From contig CAWFSJ010000005.1 in the NCBI GenBank assembly GCA_963818505.1, forward strand, positions 930,001 through 994,000: a stretch of 64,000 nucleotides of DNA, written 5' to 3'. This stretch comes from JADKAV01 sp963818505 (GTDB lineage: Bacteria; Actinomycetota; Actinomycetes; S36-B12; UBA10799). Positions 40,492 to 48,175 of this stretch are shown here, piece by piece. The first letter of the stretch is position 1. Each line of letters begins with the position of its first letter. A program made the translations under genes and the position numbers. A model generated the notes under the pieces. The model was not told the DNA's origin. It was given only the letters and a program-made list of their open reading frames with translations, and did not search any database.

Positions 40492-41644
40492 GCGGGCGCT
40501 CGGGCTCGGAGGTGCGCGACCAGTACCAGCCCACGCACGCGAAGGCCACCAGCAAGGTCAGCCAGGTGAAACTGTTGCCGAACAGGAGCTGGCCCTCCTG
40601 CGGGTCGGCGAGGATCTGCGCGGTTTCCTGCGGGCGCACGACACCGTAGAGCAGAGCTGCGCCCAGCAACGCGGCTGTGCCCTGAAGCCAGGGGACGGGT
40701 CGATCCGGTAGTGCTGCCACCAGCAGCAGCGGCAGGATCAGGATCCAGTGGGCGGTCCAACTGATGGGCGACACCAGCAGAATTGCGGCGAGGACCAGGG
40801 CGTCGGTCAGGTGCGGGAACGTCCCGAAGAGATGGTGGGCCATCACCATGGTGGCGATCACGATCAAGGCGGCCAGCGCGAGCCAGACGAGTTTGGCGGT
40901 GCCGGTGTCCCCGAGTTGGCGCTGTAGCAGGCCGTTGATGGATTGGTTGCTGATGTACGCGACCCCGACCCTGTCGGACTCCAGGAACGTTCCCGTCCAG
41001 TACGTCCACGAGGCCTGCGGGAACACGACTGCGGCGACAGCGGTCGCGGCCAAGAACGTCCCAATGGTCACCAGTCCGGAACGGATCCGTCCGGTCACCA
41101 GGTAGTAGACAGCCACCAACAGCGGCGTGAGTTTGACCGCGGCAGCGAGGCCCGTGAGCACCCCTTGGGGCAGCCGCGAGGTGTGGGAGTTGAGATCGAG
41201 GACCATGAACAGGGCGAGCAGGATGTTGATCTGCCCGAACTTGAACCCTGATTCCGTGGGTTCCATGGCTAGGGCGAAAGCGATCGTTACGGCGTAGACG
41301 GTGGCCGTGTGAAAGCGCTGAGCCGCGAAGTTGACCACGCACACGACCGCGTACAGGATCGTCGCGACAAGCGTCACTGCTGTCCACACGACCTGAGCAC
41401 TGATGTCCGAGAGCAGCGCCACTGGAGTCAAGAATATGATCGCGAACGGGGGATAGAGGTAGGGCAGACCCACGTCGGTGAACAGATCTGCGTAAACGTC
41501 CCCGCCGGCCCACGCGACGTCGACGGCTTCGCGGTAGACGTCAAGGTCGAGCAGGTAGGCCTCGCGGGCCAGCACGAGGTAGTGCAGGCACAGGGCGACT
41601 GCTACTCCGATGGCCACCCAGGCGGTGGCGGTGAGGCGGGGCAA
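40487..41644 (-). CDS. Glycosyltransferase 87 family (DUF2029) membrane protein
   Basis: A 385-residue polytopic protein with about ten transmembrane segments. The N-terminal DVYREAVDVAWAGGDVYADL and LPYLYPPFAIIFLTP carry the aspartate and the YPP signature of GT87/PimE-like mannosyltransferases that use polyprenyl phosphate donors. The start is probably TTG 41644 with AGGGGC upstream. The last codon and the TAG stop fall in the outer arm of palindrome copy C, so the C-terminus may have been trimmed or extended by that insertion. It follows crp by nine bases, which suggests co-transcription. Confidence 0.89.
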   Translation of the reverse strand: MPRLTATAWVAIGVAVALCLHYLVLAREAYLLDLDVYREAVDVAWAGGDVYADLFTDVGLPYLYPPFAIIFLTPVALLSDISAQVVWTAVTLVATILYAVVCVVNFAAQRFHTATVYAVTIAFALAMEPTESGFKFGQINILLALFMVLDLNSHTSRLPQGVLTGLAAAVKLTPLLVAVYYLVTGRIRSGLVTIGTFLAATAVAAVVFPQASWTYWTGTFLESDRVGVAYISNQSINGLLQRQLGDTGTAKLVWLALAALIVIATMVMAHHLFGTFPHLTDALVLAAILLVSPISWTAHWILILPLLLVAALPDRPVPWLQGTAALLGAALLYGVVRPQETAQILADPQEGQLLFGNSFTWLTLLVAFACVGWYWSRTSEPERPR

Positions 41645-41653
41645 TCACAGCCC

Positions 41654-42328
41654 CTAGCGCGCGCGGCGTTGTAGCCGATCGATGTCTATCAGAACCACTG
41701 AACGCGACTCAAGGCGGATCCAGCCTCGAGTCGCGAAGTCGGCCAAGGCCTTGTTGACGGTCTCCCGGGAAGCACCCACGAGTTGGGCCAGTTCCTCCTG
41801 GGTCATGTCGTGGGTCACGTGCAGACCGTCGGGCATCTGCCGGCCGAACTTCTCGCCGAGTTCGAGCAGGATCTTAGCTATGCGGCCCGGGACGTCGGAG
41901 AACACAAGGTCGGCCATCGCCTCATTGGTCCTGCGCAGGCGCTGGGCCAGGGCTTGCAGCAATGCCTCGGCGACCTCCGGGCGTCCGGTCAGCCACGGCC
42001 TCAGCGCCGAGTGACCCACGGCGATCAGAGTCGCGTCGGTCAGCGCGGTGGCAGTCGCAGTGCGCGGTCCGGGATCGAACAGTGACAACTCCCCGAGCAG
42101 TTCGCTTGGCCCAAGAATGGCCAGCAGACTCTCTCGGCCGTCAGAGGCGGTGTGCCCGAGCTTGATCTTGCCCTCGGTGATGACGAACATGCGGTCACCG
42201 GGCTCGCCCTCGAGGAACAGGTCTTGACCCTTGGACAGACGGACCTCGACGGTCGATGCCTGCAGGGCAGAGGCTGCCTCGTCATCCAGGGCTGCGAACA
42301 GGGGGGCTTGGCGTAGAACGTCATCCAC
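41654..42328 (-). CDS. crp: Crp/Fnr family transcriptional regulator (cAMP-type)
   Basis: A 224-residue CRP protein. The N-terminal cyclic-nucleotide domain has EGEPGDRMFVITEGKIKLG and the phosphate cassette GELSLFDPGPRTATATAL; the C-terminal HTH is MTQEELAQLVGASRETVNKA. There is no N-terminal cysteine cluster, so it is Crp-like rather than Fnr-like. It matches Rv3676/Streptomyces Crp in position, upstream of nth on the opposite strand. GTG start. Confidence 0.93.
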   Translation of the reverse strand: MDDVLRQAPLFAALDDEAASALQASTVEVRLSKGQDLFLEGEPGDRMFVITEGKIKLGHTASDGRESLLAILGPSELLGELSLFDPGPRTATATALTDATLIAVGHSALRPWLTGRPEVAEALLQALAQRLRRTNEAMADLVFSDVPGRIAKILLELGEKFGRQMPDGLHVTHDMTQEELAQLVGASRETVNKALADFATRGWIRLESRSVVLIDIDRLQRRAR

Positions 42329-42374
42329 GATTCACAGTCTGGCCCAGTCGGGGCCCTTTGCGCCCGTTATTGGC

Positions 42375-42854
42375 TCAAGCGTGCTGGCGCTGAAGGGGTA
42401 AAGCGGTCAACGCCAGTGACGGATTTGTCCTGTATCTGGCGATCAGTTCGGCGGTCACCGCGTCGATCTGCTTGTGCAGGGACTTACGGTTCTTCGACAG
42501 CGAGTCCTCCATCTGGCGCAATACCCTGGCGTAGGAAGCACGCTGCTGCGGATCGTTGAGGTCCACCACGCGCTGCCACAGGGATTGGGCCTCGGGCATG
42601 GAGGTGTCGATGTCTGCCGGGTGCAGGCCCAATGCCTGCCACCTGCGAGGTGCGTTGGAGGCGTCCTCGAGGATGGCTCTCACATCGCGGGTATCGACGC
42701 GCTGGTCGTCGCCGAGCATGTCGAGCCGGGCCTGGAACAGTCGGCGCCAATACGACACCCGGCCCTCCTCGTCAGTGAGGTGTCGGCGCAGGATACGCAG
42801 GTCGTCCAGGGACAGGTCCATCAGCGACACCTGCGACTCCTGGAACGTTGTCAT
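42375..42854 (-). CDS. rsiG: RsiG-like anti-sigma factor with c-di-GMP-binding motifs
   Basis: A 159-residue helical protein. Helix 1 carries E30-x3-S34-x2-R37-x3-Q41-x3-D45, an exact match to the c-di-GMP-binding motif of Streptomyces RsiG, the anti-sigma factor of WhiG. Helix 2 carries a second copy, E116-x3-S120-x2-R123-x3-H127-x3-D131, with Gln replaced by His. The layout of two antiparallel helices and a loop matches RsiG. In Streptomyces, RsiG plus c-di-GMP holds the sigma factor inactive. No WhiG-type sigma gene is in this window. ATG 42854 is chosen; the upstream frame lacks homology. It is monocistronic, between crp and nth. Confidence 0.87.
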   Translation of the reverse strand: MTTFQESQVSLMDLSLDDLRILRRHLTDEEGRVSYWRRLFQARLDMLGDDQRVDTRDVRAILEDASNAPRRWQALGLHPADIDTSMPEAQSLWQRVVDLNDPQQRASYARVLRQMEDSLSKNRKSLHKQIDAVTAELIARYRTNPSLALTALPLQRQHA

Positions 42855-43021
42855 GGTGTCTTCATCGGACGGCCCGGACCCTGGCCTTACCACTCGAACG
42901 TGTGGTTGCATCCCCAGGGTGACCCCCCAACGGGTTACGTTGTGTCGCTGGCGAACCGTGCTGGCGGGGTCCGCCAACCTCGCGCGGCGCGCAGGCCGGG
43001 GCGACGACGTACCCTGGTGGG

Positions 43022-43714
43022 ATGGAATCCCCCTCGCCGCTGGCCATCGTGCGGCGAGCCCGGGCGGTCGACCGGATCCTGGCCCAGACCTACCCCGACG
43101 CGCACTGCGAACTCGATTTCGCGAACCCGTACGAGTTGCTCGTGGCCACCATTCTGAGCGCTCAATGCACCGACGAGCGGGTCAACAAGGTGACGCCCGC
43201 GGTGTTCGCCGCCTACCCGGATCCGCAGGCTCTGGCCGGCGCCGACCGGTTGGAACTGGAGAACCTGATCCGTTCCACGGGCTTCTTCCGGAACAAGGCC
43301 GCATCCCTGCAATCGATGGCGATGGTTGTGTGCGACAAGTACAAGGGCGAGATCCCCCGGCCGATGTCGCAGCTGACGAAGCTGCCCGGTGTTGGCCGCA
43401 AGACAGCACATGTCGTCAGGGGCAACGCCTTCGGCCAGCCCGGTTTCACGGTGGACACACATGTGACGCGACTGTCCCAACGCCTCGGTTGGACCACGGA
43501 AACCGACCCTGTGCGTATCGAGTACGCGCTCGATGAGATCTTCCCCCGCAAGGACCGGACGATGGTTTCGCACCGCCTGATCTTCCACGGCAGGCGTTGT
43601 TGCTTCGCCCGCAAACCTGCGTGTGCCGCGTGCCCGGTCGCACGCCTGTGTCCGTCGAACGGGGTAGGTGAGCAGGACCCGATCCGCGCCGAGAAAATGA
43701 TCAAGAACCCATGA
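43022..43714 (+). CDS. nth: Endonuclease III
   Basis: A 230-residue DNA glycosylase/AP lyase for oxidised pyrimidines. The helix-hairpin-helix LPGVGRKTA carries the Schiff-base lysine K127; catalytic D145 lies in VDTHV; the [4Fe-4S] ligands are C194, C201, C204 and C210 (C-x6-C-x2-C-x5-C). A TACCCT box lies six bases before the ATG, suggesting a leaderless mRNA. The end overlaps the CoA pyrophosphatase gene by four bases. Confidence 0.97.
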   Translation: MESPSPLAIVRRARAVDRILAQTYPDAHCELDFANPYELLVATILSAQCTDERVNKVTPAVFAAYPDPQALAGADRLELENLIRSTGFFRNKAASLQSMAMVVCDKYKGEIPRPMSQLTKLPGVGRKTAHVVRGNAFGQPGFTVDTHVTRLSQRLGWTTETDPVRIEYALDEIFPRKDRTMVSHRLIFHGRRCCFARKPACAACPVARLCPSNGVGEQDPIRAEKMIKNP

Positions 43715-44343
43715 GTGCGCCTGCCTGGTTGAAGCCGTTGATCATGGCCTCCGAGAGACTAGACGCGGATGAACTCTCGAGGTTCGCCCCGCCCGAGAGC
43801 GGCGGACGGCGCTCGGCGGTGTTGATACTTTTCGGCGAACACGAGGACCACGGCCCCGATGTGCTTCTGATTCAACGTGCCCCGGACATGCGCTCCCATG
43901 CCGGGCAGCCGGCCTTCCCCGGAGGTGCCGAGGACGACGAAGATGACGGTCCCGTCGCAGCGGCGTTGCGCGAGGCGCAAGAGGAGACGGGGCTCGACCC
44001 CGACGGTGTGGAAGTGATCCACCCACTGCCGGAGGTCTGGCTTCCGCCTTCGGGGTTCGTGGTGACTCCGGTCCTGGCCTGGTGGCAGCGGCCGACGCCG
44101 GTGTCAGCGATGGATCCGGCAGAGGTGGCGGCGGTCCACCGGGTCGCCATCGCCGACCTGGTCGACCCGGCCAATCGGGTGAGTGTGCGCCATCCCAGCG
44201 GGTACGTCGGGATGGGTTTCGAAGTCGCCGGCATGCTCGTCTGGGGTTTCACCGCACTGCTGCTGGACCGGATCCTGACGCTCGGCGGCTGGGAGCAGCC
44301 CTGGGACAGCGGCCGTATCGTGGAAATCGGATGGACAGGATGA
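43711..44343 (+). CDS. NUDIX CoA pyrophosphatase family protein
   Basis: A 210-residue NUDIX protein with the CoA-pyrophosphatase signature VLLIQRAPDMRSHAGQPAFP preceding the NUDIX box (GGAEDDEDDGPVAAALREAQ then EETGLD). Family members cleave CoA or its derivatives to phosphopantetheine and 3',5'-ADP. This is the Rv3672c counterpart between nth and marP. Translation is coupled to nth. Confidence 0.93.
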   Translation: MSAPAWLKPLIMASERLDADELSRFAPPESGGRRSAVLILFGEHEDHGPDVLLIQRAPDMRSHAGQPAFPGGAEDDEDDGPVAAALREAQEETGLDPDGVEVIHPLPEVWLPPSGFVVTPVLAWWQRPTPVSAMDPAEVAAVHRVAIADLVDPANRVSVRHPSGYVGMGFEVAGMLVWGFTALLLDRILTLGGWEQPWDSGRIVEIGWTG

Positions 44344-44368
44344 ATGGCCGCAAGGATCGGATCCGCGC

Positions 44369-45556
44369 ATGGGTGTCGTAGATCTGGTCATCCTCGGCAT
44401 GCTCGGGTTGATCGCGCTCATCGGCTGGCACCAAGGTTTGGTCCGCAGCGTCTTCTCCGTGGTGGGAACCATCGGCGGCGGGTTGGTTGCTGCCGCCTGC
44501 CTGCCCTGGATCCTGCGAGAACTAGGAGCCCTGGGCCCGGTCGCGGCGGCTGTCAGCGTTGGGGTGATCCTGCTGGGCGTCGGCATCGGCAACGCGCTGG
44601 CGGTGACCCTGGGCAGACCCCTGTGGATGGCGCTGCAGGACGGGCCGGCCAGGACTTTGGACGCTGCAGCGGGGGCACTGGTCAGCGTCGTGGCTGGACT
44701 GGTGGCGATGTGGCTGGTGGCGGCCACGGTCACCGCGCTTCCCTCCCAGCGCCTGTCTGCCGCCATGCGGTCGTCGACCCTGCTGCAGCAGGTCGAACGC
44801 TTCGTGCCCGCGCAGGCTACCGACCTCGCCTATTCGGTGCGCGAACTGCTGGACCAGGTGCATCTGCCCGAGGTCTTCTTCGGCCTGGAAGGGCTGCCCG
44901 GCAACAAGGTTCCCCCGCCCCCGAAGAACATTCCGCAGGCCGCTGTCACCTCCAGCGGGTCGGTCGTTCGCGTGTCCGGACCGACCCCGGCCTGCGGGCA
45001 GGGCTCGACCGGTTCCGGGTTCGTGTACGCCACTGACTACATCGCGACAAACGCCCATGTCGTGGCCGGTATGAGCCAGGTCCGCGTCGTGGCCTCGGAC
45101 GGCAGATCCTGGGGCGCCGACGTTGTGTCCTTCGATGCCGACCTCGACGTCGCCGTCTTGTTCGTGCCCGGCCTGGGCCTGACTCCACTGAGCCCCGCAC
45201 GCTCGGTGCAGGACGGCGAGGCGGCCGTGATCGCCGGTTATCCCGGAGGTGGCCCTCTGGACCTGCGTAGCGCGCGGGTGGTGACCAGGACCTCGGAGAG
45301 TCCGGTCTTCTCAGACAACATCTACGGCAACCCCACGAAGCCCCGCGAGATCTTCGTGGTGCGCGGGCGGATCATCCCCGGGAACTCGGGCGGCCCGTTG
45401 CTCACCCGTGACGGTCGTTACGCGGGGATCGTCTTCGCCAGCTCCCAGCAGTACGAACGCACCGGTTTCGCGTTGACGAACAAAGCCGTGGGGCAATCTC
45501 TGGACAGAGCAGCCGGCCGGGTGGCTCCCGTCGAGACCGGGCAGTGCTCCAGGTAA
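44369..45556 (+). CDS. marP: MarP-type membrane serine protease
   Basis: A 395-residue protein. Four N-terminal transmembrane helices form a CvpA-like domain (VVDLVILGMLGLIALIGW onward). A linker of about 60 residues follows, then a periplasmic chymotrypsin-like protease with H230 (TNAHVV), D260 (DLDVAVL) and S340 (PGNSGGPLL). Two cysteines (PACGQGST and the C-terminal GQCSR) fit the redox-sensitive disulfide of M. tuberculosis MarP (Rv3671c). In mycobacteria MarP is needed for acid and oxidative-stress survival by activating a peptidoglycan hydrolase. It lies 25 bp after the NUDIX gene. Confidence 0.95.
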   Translation: MGVVDLVILGMLGLIALIGWHQGLVRSVFSVVGTIGGGLVAAACLPWILRELGALGPVAAAVSVGVILLGVGIGNALAVTLGRPLWMALQDGPARTLDAAAGALVSVVAGLVAMWLVAATVTALPSQRLSAAMRSSTLLQQVERFVPAQATDLAYSVRELLDQVHLPEVFFGLEGLPGNKVPPPPKNIPQAAVTSSGSVVRVSGPTPACGQGSTGSGFVYATDYIATNAHVVAGMSQVRVVASDGRSWGADVVSFDADLDVAVLFVPGLGLTPLSPARSVQDGEAAVIAGYPGGGPLDLRSARVVTRTSESPVFSDNIYGNPTKPREIFVVRGRIIPGNSGGPLLTRDGRYAGIVFASSQQYERTGFALTNKAVGQSLDRAAGRVAPVETGQCSR

Positions 45557-46480
45557 TCACGCGGGCCAGTGACGGCCCAGCCATTCGAGCAACATCGCCT
45601 TGATGAGTTCGGGGCGCTCCTCGTGCGGGAAGTGGCCGCAGCGTTCGATCGCCTCGCGCTGGTAGGGCCCGTCGACGTAGTCCTCGCTGCCGGTGGTCGT
45701 GGCGGACAGCACCGTGGGGTCCTCGGCGCCGTGGATGTGCAGGACCGGTTGCCGGATGGGTTCGGCCGCCATCAGGGTGTTGAATCGGCGGCCGTCGGCG
45801 CGCACGTAACTGCGCCAGGCCCACCGGTGGTACTCCATCGCGCAGTGGGCCGTGTTCGCCTCTAGGAAGGCCGCTCGGAAATGATCCGCGACTTCCGGCG
45901 TGAGCCACTGCTGCTGGACCGACCAGTCGCGAAGCACCTCCTCGACGCGAAGGGCGCCGTCATCGGAGAAGTCCCGTTCCGGCAGCCAGGGCCACTGGTA
46001 GCGAAGCGCGTAGCGCCAGGCCTTGACCTGCTGCTGGGTGCGGGCGGACTCACGCAGGCGCACGGGGTGCGGAGCGGAGATGGCAGCGATGGCCTTCACG
46101 ATGCGCGAACGGCGCGCCGCAGTCCAGGCGATGTGGCCGCCCCACCCGTGACCGACGATCGCAGCCGACTGTTCGCCTAGACATGCGATTACCCCGAGCA
46201 CGTCGTTGGAGAGTGTGGTCGGATCGTAGCCACGGGGGGAGTGGTCGGAACCGGCGTACCCGCGCAGATCCATGGCGGCCGCCCGGTAGCCCGCAGCTGC
46301 CAGCGCTGGCAGGTACTCCCGCCAGGTCCACCAGTACTGCGGGAATCCGTGCAGGAGGATCACCAGGGGGCCTTCCCCGGCTTCGGCTAGATGGAACTGC
46401 GCACCGTTGGCAGGCACCAAACGGTGGGTCCAGGGCCCTGCGGCGTTGATCGCCTCATAGGGCGTGAGGGCTGGTGGCAC
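45557..46480 (-). CDS. Alpha/beta hydrolase (EphE-like) with an altered nucleophile
   Basis: A 307-residue alpha/beta hydrolase with LLHGFPQYWWTWREYLPAL (oxyanion region) and cap-domain features of epoxide hydrolases; the position matches ephE. The nucleophile elbow reads GHGWGG with glycine at residue 112, where epoxide hydrolases have Asp (GHDWGG). D262-like acid and C-terminal GHFPHEERPEL histidine are present. If the assignment is right it cannot form the normal ester intermediate, so it may be non-catalytic or use other chemistry. The GTG start shares one base with the holin-like gene's stop. Confidence 0.9.
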   Translation of the reverse strand: MPPALTPYEAINAAGPWTHRLVPANGAQFHLAEAGEGPLVILLHGFPQYWWTWREYLPALAAAGYRAAAMDLRGYAGSDHSPRGYDPTTLSNDVLGVIACLGEQSAAIVGHGWGGHIAWTAARRSRIVKAIAAISAPHPVRLRESARTQQQVKAWRYALRYQWPWLPERDFSDDGALRVEEVLRDWSVQQQWLTPEVADHFRAAFLEANTAHCAMEYHRWAWRSYVRADGRRFNTLMAAEPIRQPVLHIHGAEDPTVLSATTTGSEDYVDGPYQREAIERCGHFPHEERPELIKAMLLEWLGRHWPA

Positions 46481-46869
46481 TACCCGCGAAGGGTCGATTT
46501 GGTCGCATCAAGGGCCGCCATCGTGCGCTCGGGACCTTGGATCTTCTTGGCCCGACTGCGTCCGACCAGCACGAGGATCGCTCCCACGATGAACAGGAAC
46601 AGTGTCACGATGCCGAAGCCGGCCCAGACCGGCAGGCCCAGTTGCACCAGCACATACGCAATGGTGACCAGAAGGAAAAGTGCCCCGACCCCGAGGATGA
46701 CGCCTCCGGCTGCCAGCAGCCCGAAGGACGAACCGGCGGTGCGGACGTTCTCCTTGACCTCCGCCTTGGTCAGTTCAATCTGCTGTTTGACCAGTTCGGT
46801 GGTGTCCGCGGCCGCGGAGCGGACCAACTCGATGAGCCCGGCATCGGTCTGCTTGGTGTCAATCGCCAT
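46480..46869 (-). CDS. Phage holin-like (putative actinobacterial holin superfamily) membrane protein
   Basis: A 129-residue protein: an amphipathic N-terminal helix with SAAADTTELVKQQIELTKAE, then two transmembrane helices (LLAAGGVILGVGALFLLVT; AGFGIVTLFLFIVGAILVLV) and a basic tail. Despite the family name this is a chromosomal protein conserved next to ephE/acs (Rv3669 neighbourhood), not evidence of a prophage. Role unknown. Four bases separate it from nhaA. Confidence 0.87.
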   Translation of the reverse strand: MAIDTKQTDAGLIELVRSAAADTTELVKQQIELTKAEVKENVRTAGSSFGLLAAGGVILGVGALFLLVTIAYVLVQLGLPVWAGFGIVTLFLFIVGAILVLVGRSRAKKIQGPERTMAALDATKSTLRG

Positions 46870-46873
46870 GGGA

Positions 46874-48175
46874 TCAGGTTAGTCCGCGATGGTCACCGTA
46901 GACGTCCGGAATGCCATCTTGGTCGTCGTCGCGCTCTTCAACCTCATGCAGAAGGTGGTAGGACCGTGCCCTCAGACGTAGCGCCACGACGGCCAGCAGG
47001 GCCGCGATCACGCTGGCCGCGAGCACGCCCACTTTGGCGGCTTTGGCTTCGGGGCTGTCATCGACGAATGCGAGTTCGGCGATCAGCAGGGACACGGTGA
47101 AGCCGATCCCCGCGAGTAGCCCGACCGCCACCACATCCAGCCAGCGCAGGCCGGAGGCCAGCGACGCACGGGTGAACCGGGCAGTCAGACCGGCCCCGAG
47201 CAGCACCCCGATGGGTTTACCGACGACCAGTCCGAGCATCACACCGATCGCAACCGGGTTCTGAAAAGCGGACGCGATGCTGCTGCCTTGCAGGCTGACA
47301 CCGGCGGCGAAGAACGCGAAGACCGGTACGCAGAACCCGGCGGACAGCGGATGGATGCCGTGCTGCAGACGATCAGCTGGCGCCTCGGCCTCCCCCGGGT
47401 CCTCCCGGATGCGTGTGAGCATGGCCAGGGCGACGCCGGCCACGGTCGCGTGGACCCCGGACTCGTGCATGAGAGTCCACGTGACGAGGGCCAAGGGAAC
47501 GTACAGCAGCGGCGTTGTGACCCGCGCACGTTGGGCGAGCCAATAGGCGAACATGCAGGCCAACGAACCGACGAACGGCAGGAGCTCGAACTTGTCGGAG
47601 TAGAACACGGCGATGACCAGGATTGCGCCTAGGTCGTCCACTACCGCCAGGGTCAGTAGGAATGCCCGAAGCGCGACAGGCAGGCGCCGGCCCGCGACGG
47701 CCAGGACTGCCAGCGCGAAAGCAATGTCGGTGGCCATCGGGATCCCCCAGCCCGAGGGCTGGCCTTCGCTCGACGAGAGGTTCACAGCCACGTAGATCAG
47801 CGCGGGGATCACCATGCCGCCCAACGCAGCGGCGACCGGGACCGCGGCCTGCGCCGGCTTGCTCAGTGATCCCTTGACCAGTTCGTGTTTGAGTTCCAGG
47901 CCCGCGACGAAGAAGAAGATCGCCAGCAGGCCGTCGGCGGCCCATGTGGCCAGGCTCAGGTTGAGGTTGAGTGCGGACGGGCCGATCTCGAAATCGGAGA
48001 TCTCGAAGTAGACCTCCGACCACGGTGAGTTAGCCCAGATGAACGCGACAGCGGCAGCGACGATGAGCAGCGCGCCACCGATCGTTTCGTCCTGCAGTTG
48101 TCGCAGGACCCACAGCCGTTCGGTCAGCGGGAGCCGCTCGAAGACGGCCCCCCGGGGCTGTTTGTCAGTCGCCAC
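46874..48175 (-). CDS. nhaA: Na+/H+ antiporter NhaA
   Basis: A 433-residue antiporter with about twelve transmembrane segments. GWGIPMATDIAFALAVLA contains the D133-type residue, and LAVVDDLGAILVIAVFY holds the paired DD that binds Na+ and H+. Length is a little above E. coli NhaA because of a polar C-terminal tail (VEERDDDQDGIPDVYGDH). GTG 48175 lies 11 bp inside the end of acs; GTG 48193 is an alternative. It exports Na+ in exchange for protons and is part of the acs-nhaA-holin-like-EphE operon. Confidence 0.95.
   Translation of the reverse strand: MATDKQPRGAVFERLPLTERLWVLRQLQDETIGGALLIVAAAVAFIWANSPWSEVYFEISDFEIGPSALNLNLSLATWAADGLLAIFFFVAGLELKHELVKGSLSKPAQAAVPVAAALGGMVIPALIYVAVNLSSSEGQPSGWGIPMATDIAFALAVLAVAGRRLPVALRAFLLTLAVVDDLGAILVIAVFYSDKFELLPFVGSLACMFAYWLAQRARVTTPLLYVPLALVTWTLMHESGVHATVAGVALAMLTRIREDPGEAEAPADRLQHGIHPLSAGFCVPVFAFFAAGVSLQGSSIASAFQNPVAIGVMLGLVVGKPIGVLLGAGLTARFTRASLASGLRWLDVVAVGLLAGIGFTVSLLIAELAFVDDSPEAKAAKVGVLAASVIAALLAVVALRLRARSYHLLHEVEERDDDQDGIPDVYGDHRGLT

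Noticed and set aside
46480..46869. Prophage remnant suggested by a holin-family name
   Set aside because: The gene is a conserved chromosomal neighbour of ephE/acs in actinobacteria; no other phage genes are nearby.
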